The notes under the pieces: model-generated | Seen by the model: only the letters and a program-made list of their open reading frames with translations | Told to the model about the DNA's origin: nothing | Databases searched by the model: none | In this document: one piece after another, positions 1 through 7,916 of the stretch | Layout: each line of letters starts with the position of its first letter | Numbering within the stretch: the stretch's first letter is position 1 | Made by a program: the position numbers and the translations under genes | Source of the DNA: Bacteroidales bacterium | Lineage (GTDB): Bacteria > Bacteroidota > Bacteroidia > Bacteroidales > UBA932 | Direction of reading: 5' to 3' | Length of the DNA: 51,751 nucleotides | NCBI GenBank assembly: GCA_017471025.1 | Contig: JAFUWX010000046.1 | Location: 1 to 51,751 of the forward strand

Positions 1-1
1 C

Positions 2-1813
2 TGCGGTACCCTCCGCGGCCTGATCGCCACAGCCATCAAGAACAAGGATGAGGTGGTCGAGTCCCTCGGCGAGCGTATCCTCGGACGTACTTCCGTCCAC
101 GATATCTTCAACCCGCTTACGGGCGAGCTGATCATCCGGGCCGGCGAGGAAATCCGCGAGGATGTCGCCAACCTGATCGACTCCCTCCCGATCGAGCAGG
201 TGGAAATCCGTTCCGTCCTCACGTGCGAATCCCGCAAGGGTGTCTGCGCGAAGTGCTACGGCCGCAACCTGGCGACCAGCCGCATGGTCGAGAAGGGCGA
301 AGTCGTCGGCGTCATCGCCGCCCAGTCCATCGGTGAGCCGGGTACCCAGCTGACCCTCCGTACCTTCCACGTCGGTGGTACGGCGTCCAGCACCGTGGCC
401 GACTCCACGATCGAGTCCAAATACAACGGACGCCTCCAGTTCGAAGAGCTGCGTACCATTGACCGTGAGACCGCCGGCGGCGTCGAAACGGTGGTGGTCA
501 GCCGCATGACCGAACTCCGCATCCTGGACAAGAACACGGGCATCACCCTGTCCCAGTACGATGTGCCTTACGGCGCCGTCCTACATAAGAACGACGGCGA
601 CGAGGTGGTGCACGGCGACCTCATCTGCGAATGGGATCCGTACAACGCCATCACCATCGTGGAAACCGCCGGTACGGTCCGCTTCGACAACATGATCGAC
701 GGCGTGACCTTCCGCAGCGAAACGGCTGACTTCGAGTCCGCCAGCAGCGACCGGGTCATCATCGAGTCCCGCGACAAGACGAAGAACCCGTCCCTGCTCA
801 TCGTGGACGAGAACGGCGTCACCCTGCGTCAGTTCAACCTCCCTGTCGGCGCGCATGTGACCGTCACGGACGGCCAGCAGGCCAAGGTCGGCGACATCAT
901 CATCAAGATTCCTCGTGCCATCGGTAAATCCAGCGATATCACGGGCGGTCTGCCGCGTGTCACCGAACTCTTCGAAGCCCGCAACCCGTCGAACCCGGCC
1001 ATCATCTCCGAAATCAACGGTGAGGTCCAGCTGGGCAAGGTCAAGCGTGGCAACCGTGAGATTACGGTACGCAGCAAGTCCGGCGTCGAGAAGCACTACC
1101 TGGTCCCGATGACCAAGCAGATCCTGGTGCAGGAGAACGACTACGTCAGAGCCGGTACCCGGCTTTCCGACGGCGGCGTCTCCCCGTCCGACATCCTCAA
1201 TGTACTCGGCCCGGTGAAGGCCCAGGAATACATTGTGAACGAGGTCCAGGCCGTGTATCGTCTGCAGGGTGTGAAGATCAACGACAAGCATTTCGAGATC
1301 ATCGTCCGCCAGATGATGCGCAAGGTTCAGATCCAGGATCCGGGCGACACCGAATTCCTGCCTGAAGAACTGGTCGATAAGTGGATGTTCATGGATACCA
1401 ACGACGATATCTATGGCAAATACTATATCCTCGATCCCGGTGATTCCGACCGTTATATCGTCGGTCAGATCATCTCCGCCCGCGACCTCAAGAACGAGAA
1501 CGACTCGCTCTCACGGCAGGGCAAGACCATGCTGACCGCGCGCGATGCGAAGCCGGCTACGGCCGTCCAGGTGCTCCAGGGTATTACCCGTGCAGCCCTC
1601 AAGACCGACAGCTTCATTTCCGCGGCTTCCTTCCAGGAGACCACCAAGGTGCTCAGCGAAGCGGCTATCCGCGCTCGCGTCGATACCCTCGAAGGCCTGA
1701 AGGAGAACGTCATCAGCGGTCACCTGATTCCGGCCGGTACCGGCCAGAAGGATTTCCAGGATATCGTGGTGAGCAGCAAGGAAGACTTCGAAGCACAGAT
1801 GAGCGATCTGTAG
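2..1813 (+). CDS. rpoC: DNA-directed RNA polymerase subunit beta' (C-terminal part)
   Basis: This is the last 603 codons of the RNA polymerase beta' subunit; the gene starts left of the window. The frame is open from base 2. The first complete codon is a cysteine (CGTLRG), and three more cysteines follow in CESRKGVCAKC near base 225-255; these four match the second zinc site of beta'. The trigger-loop region QSIGEPGTQLTLRTFH lies near 325-375. The protein ends in an acidic tail. It is a core transcription enzyme in the cytoplasm. The usual upstream rpoB is outside the window. The next gene is convergent, so rpoC is the end of its operon, and a hairpin terminator follows. Codon use is strongly GC-ending, as expected for a highly expressed gene here. 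Confidence 0.98.
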   Translation, partial: CGTLRGLIATAIKNKDEVVESLGERILGRTSVHDIFNPLTGELIIRAGEEIREDVANLIDSLPIEQVEIRSVLTCESRKGVCAKCYGRNLATSRMVEKGEVVGVIAAQSIGEPGTQLTLRTFHVGGTASSTVADSTIESKYNGRLQFEELRTIDRETAGGVETVVVSRMTELRILDKNTGITLSQYDVPYGAVLHKNDGDEVVHGDLICEWDPYNAITIVETAGTVRFDNMIDGVTFRSETADFESASSDRVIIESRDKTKNPSLLIVDENGVTLRQFNLPVGAHVTVTDGQQAKVGDIIIKIPRAIGKSSDITGGLPRVTELFEARNPSNPAIISEINGEVQLGKVKRGNREITVRSKSGVEKHYLVPMTKQILVQENDYVRAGTRLSDGGVSPSDILNVLGPVKAQEYIVNEVQAVYRLQGVKINDKHFEIIVRQMMRKVQIQDPGDTEFLPEELVDKWMFMDTNDDIYGKYYILDPGDSDRYIVGQIISARDLKNENDSLSRQGKTMLTARDAKPATAVQVLQGITRAALKTDSFISAASFQETTKVLSEAAIRARVDTLEGLKENVISGHLIPAGTGQKDFQDIVVSSKEDFEAQMSDL

Positions 1814-1840
1814 CGGAGCGCTTCCGCGTGATTTCAGGGG

Positions 1841-1883
1841 CTGGCCCTGCGTCGATAAGATGCACGGCCAGTCTCTTTTTTAT
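1841..1883 (+). terminator. Rho-independent terminator after rpoC
   Basis: The arms CTGGCC and GGCCAG enclose a second pairing, GCGTC with GATGC, around the loop GATAA, with one C-C mismatch. The run TCTCTTTTTT follows directly on the plus strand. It lies 28 bases past the rpoC stop codon. It also overlaps the stop codon of the convergent lacI-type gene, so it may limit read-through from the left into that gene. Confidence 0.8.
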
Positions 1884-2920
1884 ATTTCCGTGGAGCCTAT
1901 CTCGGGGCCGGCACTGAGAATGGACACCGACCCTCCGTGAATCAAGGTAGGGGACAGGCGCAGCTGCGACCCGCCGTGGGCGTCGTTGCCCAGCGAATCC
2001 ACCAGCAGCTTCGTCGCGAGAAAGGCCATGTCCGTGACCGGCTGGCTGACCCGGGTAATCACCGGCGTCATATAATCCATGTACAGATTGTCGTCGAAGG
2101 CTATCAGCGAGATGTCGTTCGGGATGCGGAGCCCGGCCTCGCGGATGGCCTTGACGGCGCCCAGCAGAATCGTGTTGCTCAACGCAAACAGGGCGGTGGG
2201 CCTTTCCTGGGCGGCCAGCAGCAGCTTGGTTTCGAGATATCCGTTCTGGACGGAAAATTCGTTGCCGACAATCTTGATCCAAGCCTCCTTGTCCCCGCCG
2301 CGCATGGCGTCGCGATAGCCGCTGACCCTTTCCTGGTTCGGCATGGAAGCCGTCGCCCCCTGGATGCAGGCGATGCGCGTGTGGCCGCAGTCGAGCAGAT
2401 AGCGGGTGGCTTCGAGGCTGCCCTGGTAGTTGTTCGTCGTCACATAGGACAGTTGTGTATCCTTGTAGAAGCGGTCCACCAGGACCAGCGGCGTGTGTTT
2501 CCCGACCGCCTCCATCAGCGTCCCGTCCTCGCCGCAGGGTACGGCAATCATTCCCTCCACCTGCCGGCTCAGCAGGGTCTTGACGCTGTCCAGGAACACG
2601 GACTCGTCTTCCATCGAGTCCAGCACGATGGTGGTGTAGTGCCTTCGGTACAATTCGGAGATAATCACGGCGGCCATATCGGCGAAAAAAGGATTGGATA
2701 CGGAGGGGAGAATCAGGCCGACCAATCCGCTTCCTGGTTTGCGCAAATTTTGCGCAAATCCGGCGGGCATATAGCCACATCTTTGTACCTCCCGCATCAC
2801 CCGTTCCGCCGTGGCGGGACTGATGCGGTATTTTTCCGCTTTCCCATTGATAATGCGTGATATAGACGTGATGGATACGCCCAGTCGGGCGGATAGGGTA
2901 GCCAATGTTTCCGTTTTCAT
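1880..2920 (-). CDS. LacI-family transcriptional regulator
   Basis: This is a 346-residue DNA-binding repressor/activator of the LacI/GalR family. The N-terminal helix-turn-helix reads TLATLSARLGVSITSISRII, followed by the hinge region and then a periplasmic-binding-protein-like sugar domain (VGLILPSVSNPFFADM, later DRFY, GCGHTRIACIQG-like segments and ISLIAFDD). The frame extends 25 codons further upstream, but the start at 2920 gives the standard family N-terminus, and the upstream residues look like translated promoter. It is divergent from the ribokinase gene with 141 bases between them, so it probably controls the ribokinase-permease-SusCD operon and itself. The ligand is not visible from sequence; ribose or a ribose derivative is inferred from the neighbours. 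Unlike the STN/sigma-controlled SusC genes further right, the SusC of this locus lacks an STN domain, which fits control by a cytoplasmic sugar sensor. Confidence 0.93.
   Translation of the reverse strand: MKTETLATLSARLGVSITSISRIINGKAEKYRISPATAERVMREVQRCGYMPAGFAQNLRKPGSGLVGLILPSVSNPFFADMAAVIISELYRRHYTTIVLDSMEDESVFLDSVKTLLSRQVEGMIAVPCGEDGTLMEAVGKHTPLVLVDRFYKDTQLSYVTTNNYQGSLEATRYLLDCGHTRIACIQGATASMPNQERVSGYRDAMRGGDKEAWIKIVGNEFSVQNGYLETKLLLAAQERPTALFALSNTILLGAVKAIREAGLRIPNDISLIAFDDNLYMDYMTPVITRVSQPVTDMAFLATKLLVDSLGNDAHGGSQLRLSPTLIHGGSVSILSAGPEIGSTEI
2738..2758. promoter_or_regulatory. Two tandem TTTGCGCAAA palindromes inside the lacI-type gene (candidate operators)
   Basis: Two perfect 10-base palindromes TTTGCGCAAA lie at 2738-2747 and 2749-2758, starting 11 bases apart, about one helical turn. 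A one-mismatch copy, TTTGCGCAGA, lies at 2955-2964 in the divergent promoter. LacI-family operators are typically palindromes centred on CG. The coding frame here uses TTG and CAA codons, which are uncommon in this GC-ending gene. That fits selection on the DNA itself, although the encoded segment (AQNLRK) is also normal for the family. Operator function is inferred. Confidence 0.4.
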
Positions 2921-2942
2921 CTGCCAAAGTATTTTGCGACAA

Positions 2943-2964
2943 CAAATATAATAATTTGCGCAGA
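2943..2964 (-). promoter_or_regulatory. Promoter -7 element of the lacI-type gene with overlapping operator-like site
   Basis: On the minus strand, TATATTTG (2950-2943) matches the Bacteroidetes -7 consensus TAnnTTTG exactly and lies 22 bases before the start codon at 2920. The operator-like sequence TTTGCGCAGA (2955-2964) sits just upstream, between the -7 and the expected -33 position, where a bound repressor would block polymerase. The -33 element is weak (a T-run near 2970). Confidence 0.5.
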
Positions 2965-2989
2965 AAAACGATTTATATAGACCGAAAAA

Positions 2990-3005
2990 ATGCAATTATT
3001 TGCAT
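2990..3005. promoter_or_regulatory. Inverted repeat ATGCAA-TTAT-TTGCAT upstream of ribokinase
   Basis: There are perfect 6-base arms with a 4-base spacer in the 141-base divergent intergenic region, 57 bases before the ribokinase start. It may be a second regulator-binding site or part of the rbsK promoter control region. No exact TAnnTTTG element was found on the plus strand here. The role is inferred from position and symmetry only. Confidence 0.3.
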
Positions 3006-3061
3006 CGTCAAGGGGCTGAAAGTGCGTAAATTAGAGGTGATATCTAACATCTAATCCTTTT

Positions 3062-3967
3062 ATGAGCAGCAAAATACTGGTTGTGGGCAGCAGCAATACT
3101 GACATGACCGTCAAGACGAAATCCCTTCCGAAACCCGGTGAAACCGTCCTCGGCGGCGCCTTTACCATGGGTGGCGGTGGCAAGGGAGCCAATCAGGCGG
3201 TGGCAGCCCGCCGTCTGGGCGGAGACGTTTCCTTCCTCTGCAAAGTCGGAAATGATATTTTTGGTGAGAACAGCCTTCGGAGCTACGCTTCGGAAGGCAT
3301 AGACATCAGCCTGGTCCGCCGTTCGGAGCAGCCTTCCGGCGTCGCCCTGATTTCGGTGGACGAACATGCCGAAAACTGCATCGTCGTCGCATCCGGTGCC
3401 AATGCAGATGTCACGGTGGACGACATCGAGTCCGCCCGTGGCGCGCTGGAGCATTGCGGGATTCTGCTGATGCAGCTGGAAATCCCGGTTCCTTCCGTGT
3501 GCCGGGCTGCGGAAATCGCCGCCAAAGCCGGTGCCACCGTGGTCCTTAACCCGGCTCCGGCCTGCGACCTGCCCGAAGAGCTTTTCCGCTATGTGTCGCT
3601 GTTCATTCCCAATGAGACGGAGCTTTCGCGCTATACCGGAGTCGAAGTCACCGATGCCGCCTCGGCGGAAAAGGCGGCCGGCGTCCTGCGCGAAAAAGGC
3701 GTCGGACGCATCATCGTCACCATGGGCGGAAAAGGCTCCCTCATCTGCACGGAGCAGGGCACGGCACTCGTGCCGGCCTGCAAGGTGAAGGCCGTCGATA
3801 CCACGGCGGCGGGGGATACCTACTGCGGCGCCCTCTGCGTAGCCCTGTCCGAAGGGAAATCCTTGGAAGACGCGGCCCGTTTCGCGACGAAGGCGGCTTC
3901 CCTGACCGTACAGCGGATGGGGGCGCAGGCCTCTGTCCCATACAGAAAAGAAATTGATAATCAATAA
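3062..3967 (+). CDS. rbsK: Ribokinase (PfkB family)
   Basis: This is a 301-residue cytoplasmic sugar kinase that would phosphorylate D-ribose to ribose 5-phosphate using ATP. Family signatures are clear: GSSNTDM near residue 10, the substrate-binding GGKGANQA near 39-46, NPAPA near 160, PNETEL near 180, and the second PfkB signature DTTAAGDTYCGAL, with the catalytic aspartate at about residue 252. Length and motif spacing are standard. It is the first gene of the plus-strand operon, 12 bases ahead of the permease gene, and diverges from the LacI regulator. Other PfkB sugars (fructose, adenosine) cannot be excluded by sequence, but the DTTAAGD form and the locus content favour ribose. Confidence 0.88.
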   Translation: MSSKILVVGSSNTDMTVKTKSLPKPGETVLGGAFTMGGGGKGANQAVAARRLGGDVSFLCKVGNDIFGENSLRSYASEGIDISLVRRSEQPSGVALISVDEHAENCIVVASGANADVTVDDIESARGALEHCGILLMQLEIPVPSVCRAAEIAAKAGATVVLNPAPACDLPEELFRYVSLFIPNETELSRYTGVEVTDAASAEKAAGVLREKGVGRIIVTMGGKGSLICTEQGTALVPACKVKAVDTTAAGDTYCGALCVALSEGKSLEDAARFATKAASLTVQRMGAQASVPYRKEIDNQ

Positions 3968-3979
3968 AATCCAAGCCTT

Positions 3980-4999
3980 ATGTTCATCGTTAACAGTTAT
4001 TCGCTTGCAGTTGTATTCTGCCTGATTACCATGCTCTGTTGGGGGTCATGGGGAAATACTCAGAAACTAGCCGCCAAGAGTTGGCGTTATGAACTTTTCT
4101 ATTGGGACTATGTCATCGGTATGGTGCTGTTCGCCCTGATACTCTGCTTTACGATGGGCAGTATCGGCAGCGAAGGCCGTCCCTTCCTCCAGGACCTCTC
4201 TCAGGCCAGCCTGGCCAGCATCGGATGGGTTGCCCTGGGCGGCATCATCTTCAATGCTTCGAACATTCTCCTGTCCGCATCCACATCCCTGGCCGGCATG
4301 TCCGTAGCCTTCCCGCTGGGCGTGGGCCTCGCGCTGGTGCTGGGCGTCTTTTTCAACTATTTCGGCGGCGTGTCCAAGGGAGACCCCCTCCTCCTGTTCC
4401 TGGGCGTGGCCCTGGTCGTGCTCGCGATTATCTGCAACGGCATCGCCTCGGGCAAGAAAGCCGCTTCTGCTGACGGTGAGGACAGTACCTCCTCCAAGAA
4501 AGGCCTGATTCTGGCCGCCTGCGCCGGCGTGCTGATGTCGCTGTTCTTCTTCCTCGTGCAGAAAGGCATGGACGGAGAGAACTTCGCCAACCCCGCCGCA
4601 GGAAAGGTGACGCCTTATACCGCCATCTTCATCTTCTCCCTGGGCGTGCTGCTGAGCAATTTCTGCTTCAACACCCTGGTGATGCGCAAACCCTTTGTCG
4701 GTGAACCTGTTACCTACAAGCAATATTTCGCCGGCAATGCCAAGACCCACCTCGTCGGCATGCTCGGCGGTGCCATTTGGTGCCTGGGTACGGCTTTCAG
4801 CTATATCGCTTCCGGCAAGGCCGGTGCGGCCGTCTCCTATGCCCTGGGCCAGGGTGCGCCGATGATTGCTGCCATCTGGGGCGTCTTCGTCTGGAAAGAG
4901 TTCAAGGGATCGGACAAGAAAGTCTATGGCTTGCTGGCGCTGATGTTCGCCCTCTTTGTGGCAGGCTTGGCTTGCATCGTGGTGGCTGGAAATCAATAA
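3980..4999 (+). CDS. DMT-superfamily sugar permease (RusT-like)
   Basis: This is a 339-residue inner-membrane protein with about ten hydrophobic helices. The N-terminus has LCWGSWGNTQKL, typical of the glucose/ribose and ureide permease branch of the drug/metabolite transporter superfamily. A charged cytoplasmic loop (about residues 155-172, GKKAASADGEDSTSSKK) splits it into two five-helix halves. Its position directly after ribokinase and 10 bases before SusC suggests that it carries the imported ribose-like sugar from the periplasm into the cytoplasm. Bacteroides ribose-utilisation loci are known to pair such a permease with ribokinase and SusCD. The substrate is inferred from context. Confidence 0.82.
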   Translation: MFIVNSYSLAVVFCLITMLCWGSWGNTQKLAAKSWRYELFYWDYVIGMVLFALILCFTMGSIGSEGRPFLQDLSQASLASIGWVALGGIIFNASNILLSASTSLAGMSVAFPLGVGLALVLGVFFNYFGGVSKGDPLLLFLGVALVVLAIICNGIASGKKAASADGEDSTSSKKGLILAACAGVLMSLFFFLVQKGMDGENFANPAAGKVTPYTAIFIFSLGVLLSNFCFNTLVMRKPFVGEPVTYKQYFAGNAKTHLVGMLGGAIWCLGTAFSYIASGKAGAAVSYALGQGAPMIAAIWGVFVWKEFKGSDKKVYGLLALMFALFVAGLACIVVAGNQ

Positions 5000-5009
5000 T
5001 GAGCTGATT

Positions 5010-7904
5010 ATGAGAACTTTCCGAACTATATTGACGACACTCCTCCTGGTCGGCAGCCTGTCCGCCTGGGGGCAGGGCCGCATCAGCGGCAAGGTTGTCG
5101 ATGAAAAGGGAGAAGCCCTGGCCGGGGCCTCCCTCGTAACGGGCAGCGGGGCCTATGCCCTGACTGAGAACAACGGCAACTACAGCCTGAAAGCCGCCAA
5201 GGGCGAAGAGGTTACGGTCTCTTTCCTGGGATACGATGACTTCGTGTTCACCGTCGGGGATGCCGCCGTATATCCCGTCCGCATGACCCCGGCCGCCGCG
5301 ACCGTGCTGAACGAGGCGGTCGCCATCGGTTACGGTACGACCACCAAGAAAGAGGTGACGGGGTCCGTCTCCAGCCTGCGCAGCGAAGACTTCGACAAGG
5401 GCGCCTTCCTCAGCCCCGCCGGCATGTTGCAGGGCAAGGTGGCCGGTCTGACCATTACCAACCCCAATGGCGCCGACCCGAATGGCTCCTTCGAGATCCT
5501 GTTGCGCGGTACCAACACGCTCAGCGCCGGTCAGGGACCGCTCATCATCATCGACGGCGTGGTAGATGCCGATTTGAGCAGCATCAACTTCCAGGAAGTC
5601 GAGAGCATGGATGTGCTCAAGGACGGTTCCGCCGCAGCCATTTACGGTACGCGCGGTACGAACGGTGTCATCATCATCACCACCAAACGGGCCCGCGCCG
5701 GCCGGACCAGCGTCGAGTATGACGGCCAGGTCTCCGTGCAGACCGTTCTCTCTCGCGCCGTTCCGCTGACGGCCAAACAGTTCAGCGACGCGGTGAGCGT
5801 CCATGTCAGCAGCCCGGAATCCTACCTGTACGGAGCGGAAACCGACTGGTTCAAGGAGGTGACCCGCACCCCGTTCAGCCATCGGCACAGCCTCGCCATT
5901 GCCGGCGGCAGCGACAAATTCTCGCACCGGACCGTCGTCAACATCGAAAGGAACCAGGGCCTGCTCAAGAACAACGATGCGAACAAGTATCTGTTCAAGA
6001 CCAATATCCACCAGGAGGCCCTCCAGGGCTGGCTGACGCTGGATTACAACCTGACTTACGGCAAGCGGCAGTACAATGGTACCCGCTCCGGCATTTTCCG
6101 CCAGGCCTTCTTCCACAACCCGACGGAACCGGTGTACGACCCTAACGACAAGGACAACGGAGGCTATTTCACCATTTCCGCCATGGACTACTACAATCCC
6201 GTGGCCATGCTCAACGAGCGGACGGGCGAGACGGACATCGACCTGATGGGCGTCAACGGCCGCGCAACCCTGAACATCAAGCCGGTCAAGGGCCTCAAGT
6301 GGGACAACTTCATCAGCTTCAACAGCGAACGCTACGAAAGCCGCGATTACAAGACCCGCTACTATCCCGGGGAAACCGGCAAGAAGGGTACGGCTGAAAT
6401 CAGTAACGCCGTCGGCAGCAACCTCCAGTATGAGAGCACCTTGCAGTATTCCGGCAACTTCGGCGACCACCATGTGCAGGCCGTCCTTGGCTATACCTGG
6501 CAGGAACGCAACGACCGCTCCTCCTATATGGACAACTACAGCTTCGATACGGACCTTTTCAAGACGGACAACATCGGGTCCGGCTACGCGCTCCAGGACG
6601 GCATGGCCGGCATGGATTCCGAACGCAGCCGCAGCCGGTACATCGCCTTCTTCGGCAGGGCCATGTACAATTATGCAGACCGCTACCTGCTGTCCGTATC
6701 CCTGCGCCGGGACGGCTCTTCCCGTTTCGGCAAGGACCACAAATGGGGCTGGTTCCCGGCCGTCAGCCTGGGATGGCGCATCAGCCAGGAGCCTTTCCTG
6801 AAAGATGTGGGCTGGCTGGACGAGCTGAAGCTGCGCGCCGGTTACGGTGTCACCGGCAACCAGGATTTCAGCAACTATCAGTCTCTGCTGCTGATGGCCA
6901 CCAACGGCAAATATTATTCGGGCGGAAAATGGTACAACACCTATGTGCCGGCCAACAATGCCAACCCGAACCTGGGCTGGGAGAAGAAGGCCGAGTTCAA
7001 CGTCGGTATCGACGCATCCGTTTTCAATGGCCGCCTTACCGCCACCATCGACTATTATTATCGCCTGACCACGGACCTGCTCTACCACTATGCCGTGCCG
7101 GTGCCTCCGTATGACTACAAGACATTGTTCACCAACGTCGGCTCCATCAGCAACAGCGGTATCGAGGTGACCCTGGGCGGCGTCCCCGTCAAGACGGAGC
7201 AGTTCGAATGGAATACGACCCTGATTTTCTCCCGCAACAACAACAAGCTGGTGAAATTCACCAACGAAGAGTTCAAGGACCAGGACTATCGCATCGGCTG
7301 GGTGAACACCCCGCTCGGCGCCTATACCCAGCGCCTGAAGGAAGGCGAGAGCCTGGGCAGCTTCTACGGCCCGTTGTATCAGGGCGTGGACGAGGTCGGC
7401 AATGCCGTCGTCTCCACCGAAGACGAGAACGAATGGGTCCGGCTCGGCAGCGCCTTCCCGGATTTCAACCTGGGCTGGAGCAACAGCCTGCGTTACGGCC
7501 ATTTCAGCCTGAGCGCCACCCTGCGCGCCGCCATTGGCGGCAAGGTGCTGAACCAGATGCGCGGTGTCTATGAAAACATCACCAACCTGGGCCTTCAGAA
7601 TATCCAGAACACCTGGCTGAACGAGCAGCAGTTCACCGGCAGCGTGGTCTATTCCTCGAAATATCTCGAAAGCGCGACGTACCTCAAGCTGGACAATGTC
7701 TCCGTCGCTTACGATATCCCGATGAACAACCCTTACCTGAAGGGGCTGCGGGTCTATGCGACGGCCCAGAACGTGTTCATCCTGACGGGCTACAGCGGCG
7801 TCGATCCTGAAGTCTCGCTGGGTGGCCTGGCCCCGGGTATCGCCCCGCTGACCTATTATCCCCGGACGAGGGTGTTCACCCTGGGTGCCTCATTAACCTT
7901 CTAA
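5010..7904 (+). CDS. SusC-like TonB-dependent outer-membrane transporter (no STN domain)
   Basis: This is a 964-residue outer-membrane importer. The start at 5010 (MRTFRTILTTLLLVG) gives a normal signal peptide; earlier in-frame starts lie inside the permease gene. After the signal come a carboxypeptidase-regulatory-like domain (GRISGKVVDEKGEALAGASL), a TonB-box/plug region (NEAVAIGYGTTTKKEVTGSV, later IIDGVVDADL and AAIYGTRGTNGVIIITTK), and a long beta-barrel ending in GASLTF with the expected terminal phenylalanine. There is no N-terminal STN signalling domain, so it should not control an ECF sigma factor, in contrast to the two SusC genes further right. It pairs with the SusD-like protein 12 bases downstream. 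The imported ligand is probably a ribose-containing compound, inferred from the kinase, permease and glycohydrolase neighbours. Confidence 0.95.
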   Translation: MRTFRTILTTLLLVGSLSAWGQGRISGKVVDEKGEALAGASLVTGSGAYALTENNGNYSLKAAKGEEVTVSFLGYDDFVFTVGDAAVYPVRMTPAAATVLNEAVAIGYGTTTKKEVTGSVSSLRSEDFDKGAFLSPAGMLQGKVAGLTITNPNGADPNGSFEILLRGTNTLSAGQGPLIIIDGVVDADLSSINFQEVESMDVLKDGSAAAIYGTRGTNGVIIITTKRARAGRTSVEYDGQVSVQTVLSRAVPLTAKQFSDAVSVHVSSPESYLYGAETDWFKEVTRTPFSHRHSLAIAGGSDKFSHRTVVNIERNQGLLKNNDANKYLFKTNIHQEALQGWLTLDYNLTYGKRQYNGTRSGIFRQAFFHNPTEPVYDPNDKDNGGYFTISAMDYYNPVAMLNERTGETDIDLMGVNGRATLNIKPVKGLKWDNFISFNSERYESRDYKTRYYPGETGKKGTAEISNAVGSNLQYESTLQYSGNFGDHHVQAVLGYTWQERNDRSSYMDNYSFDTDLFKTDNIGSGYALQDGMAGMDSERSRSRYIAFFGRAMYNYADRYLLSVSLRRDGSSRFGKDHKWGWFPAVSLGWRISQEPFLKDVGWLDELKLRAGYGVTGNQDFSNYQSLLLMATNGKYYSGGKWYNTYVPANNANPNLGWEKKAEFNVGIDASVFNGRLTATIDYYYRLTTDLLYHYAVPVPPYDYKTLFTNVGSISNSGIEVTLGGVPVKTEQFEWNTTLIFSRNNNKLVKFTNEEFKDQDYRIGWVNTPLGAYTQRLKEGESLGSFYGPLYQGVDEVGNAVVSTEDENEWVRLGSAFPDFNLGWSNSLRYGHFSLSATLRAAIGGKVLNQMRGVYENITNLGLQNIQNTWLNEQQFTGSVVYSSKYLESATYLKLDNVSVAYDIPMNNPYLKGLRVYATAQNVFILTGYSGVDPEVSLGGLAPGIAPLTYYPRTRVFTLGASLTF

Positions 7905-7916
7905 TTCTGCGGCGAT

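Noticed and set aside
2891..2918. ATAGGGTA followed by CGTTTT near the lacI-type start, resembling the fecR promoter motif
   Set aside because: The spacing is 11 instead of 14 bases, and it lies within the coding sequence of the regulator with no gene start at a fitting distance. It is probably chance.
4902..7502. Open frame of about 866 codons on the minus strand opposite the first SusC
   Set aside because: It is a shadow of the SusC gene with no signal, no domain and low-complexity VAxG-type composition.
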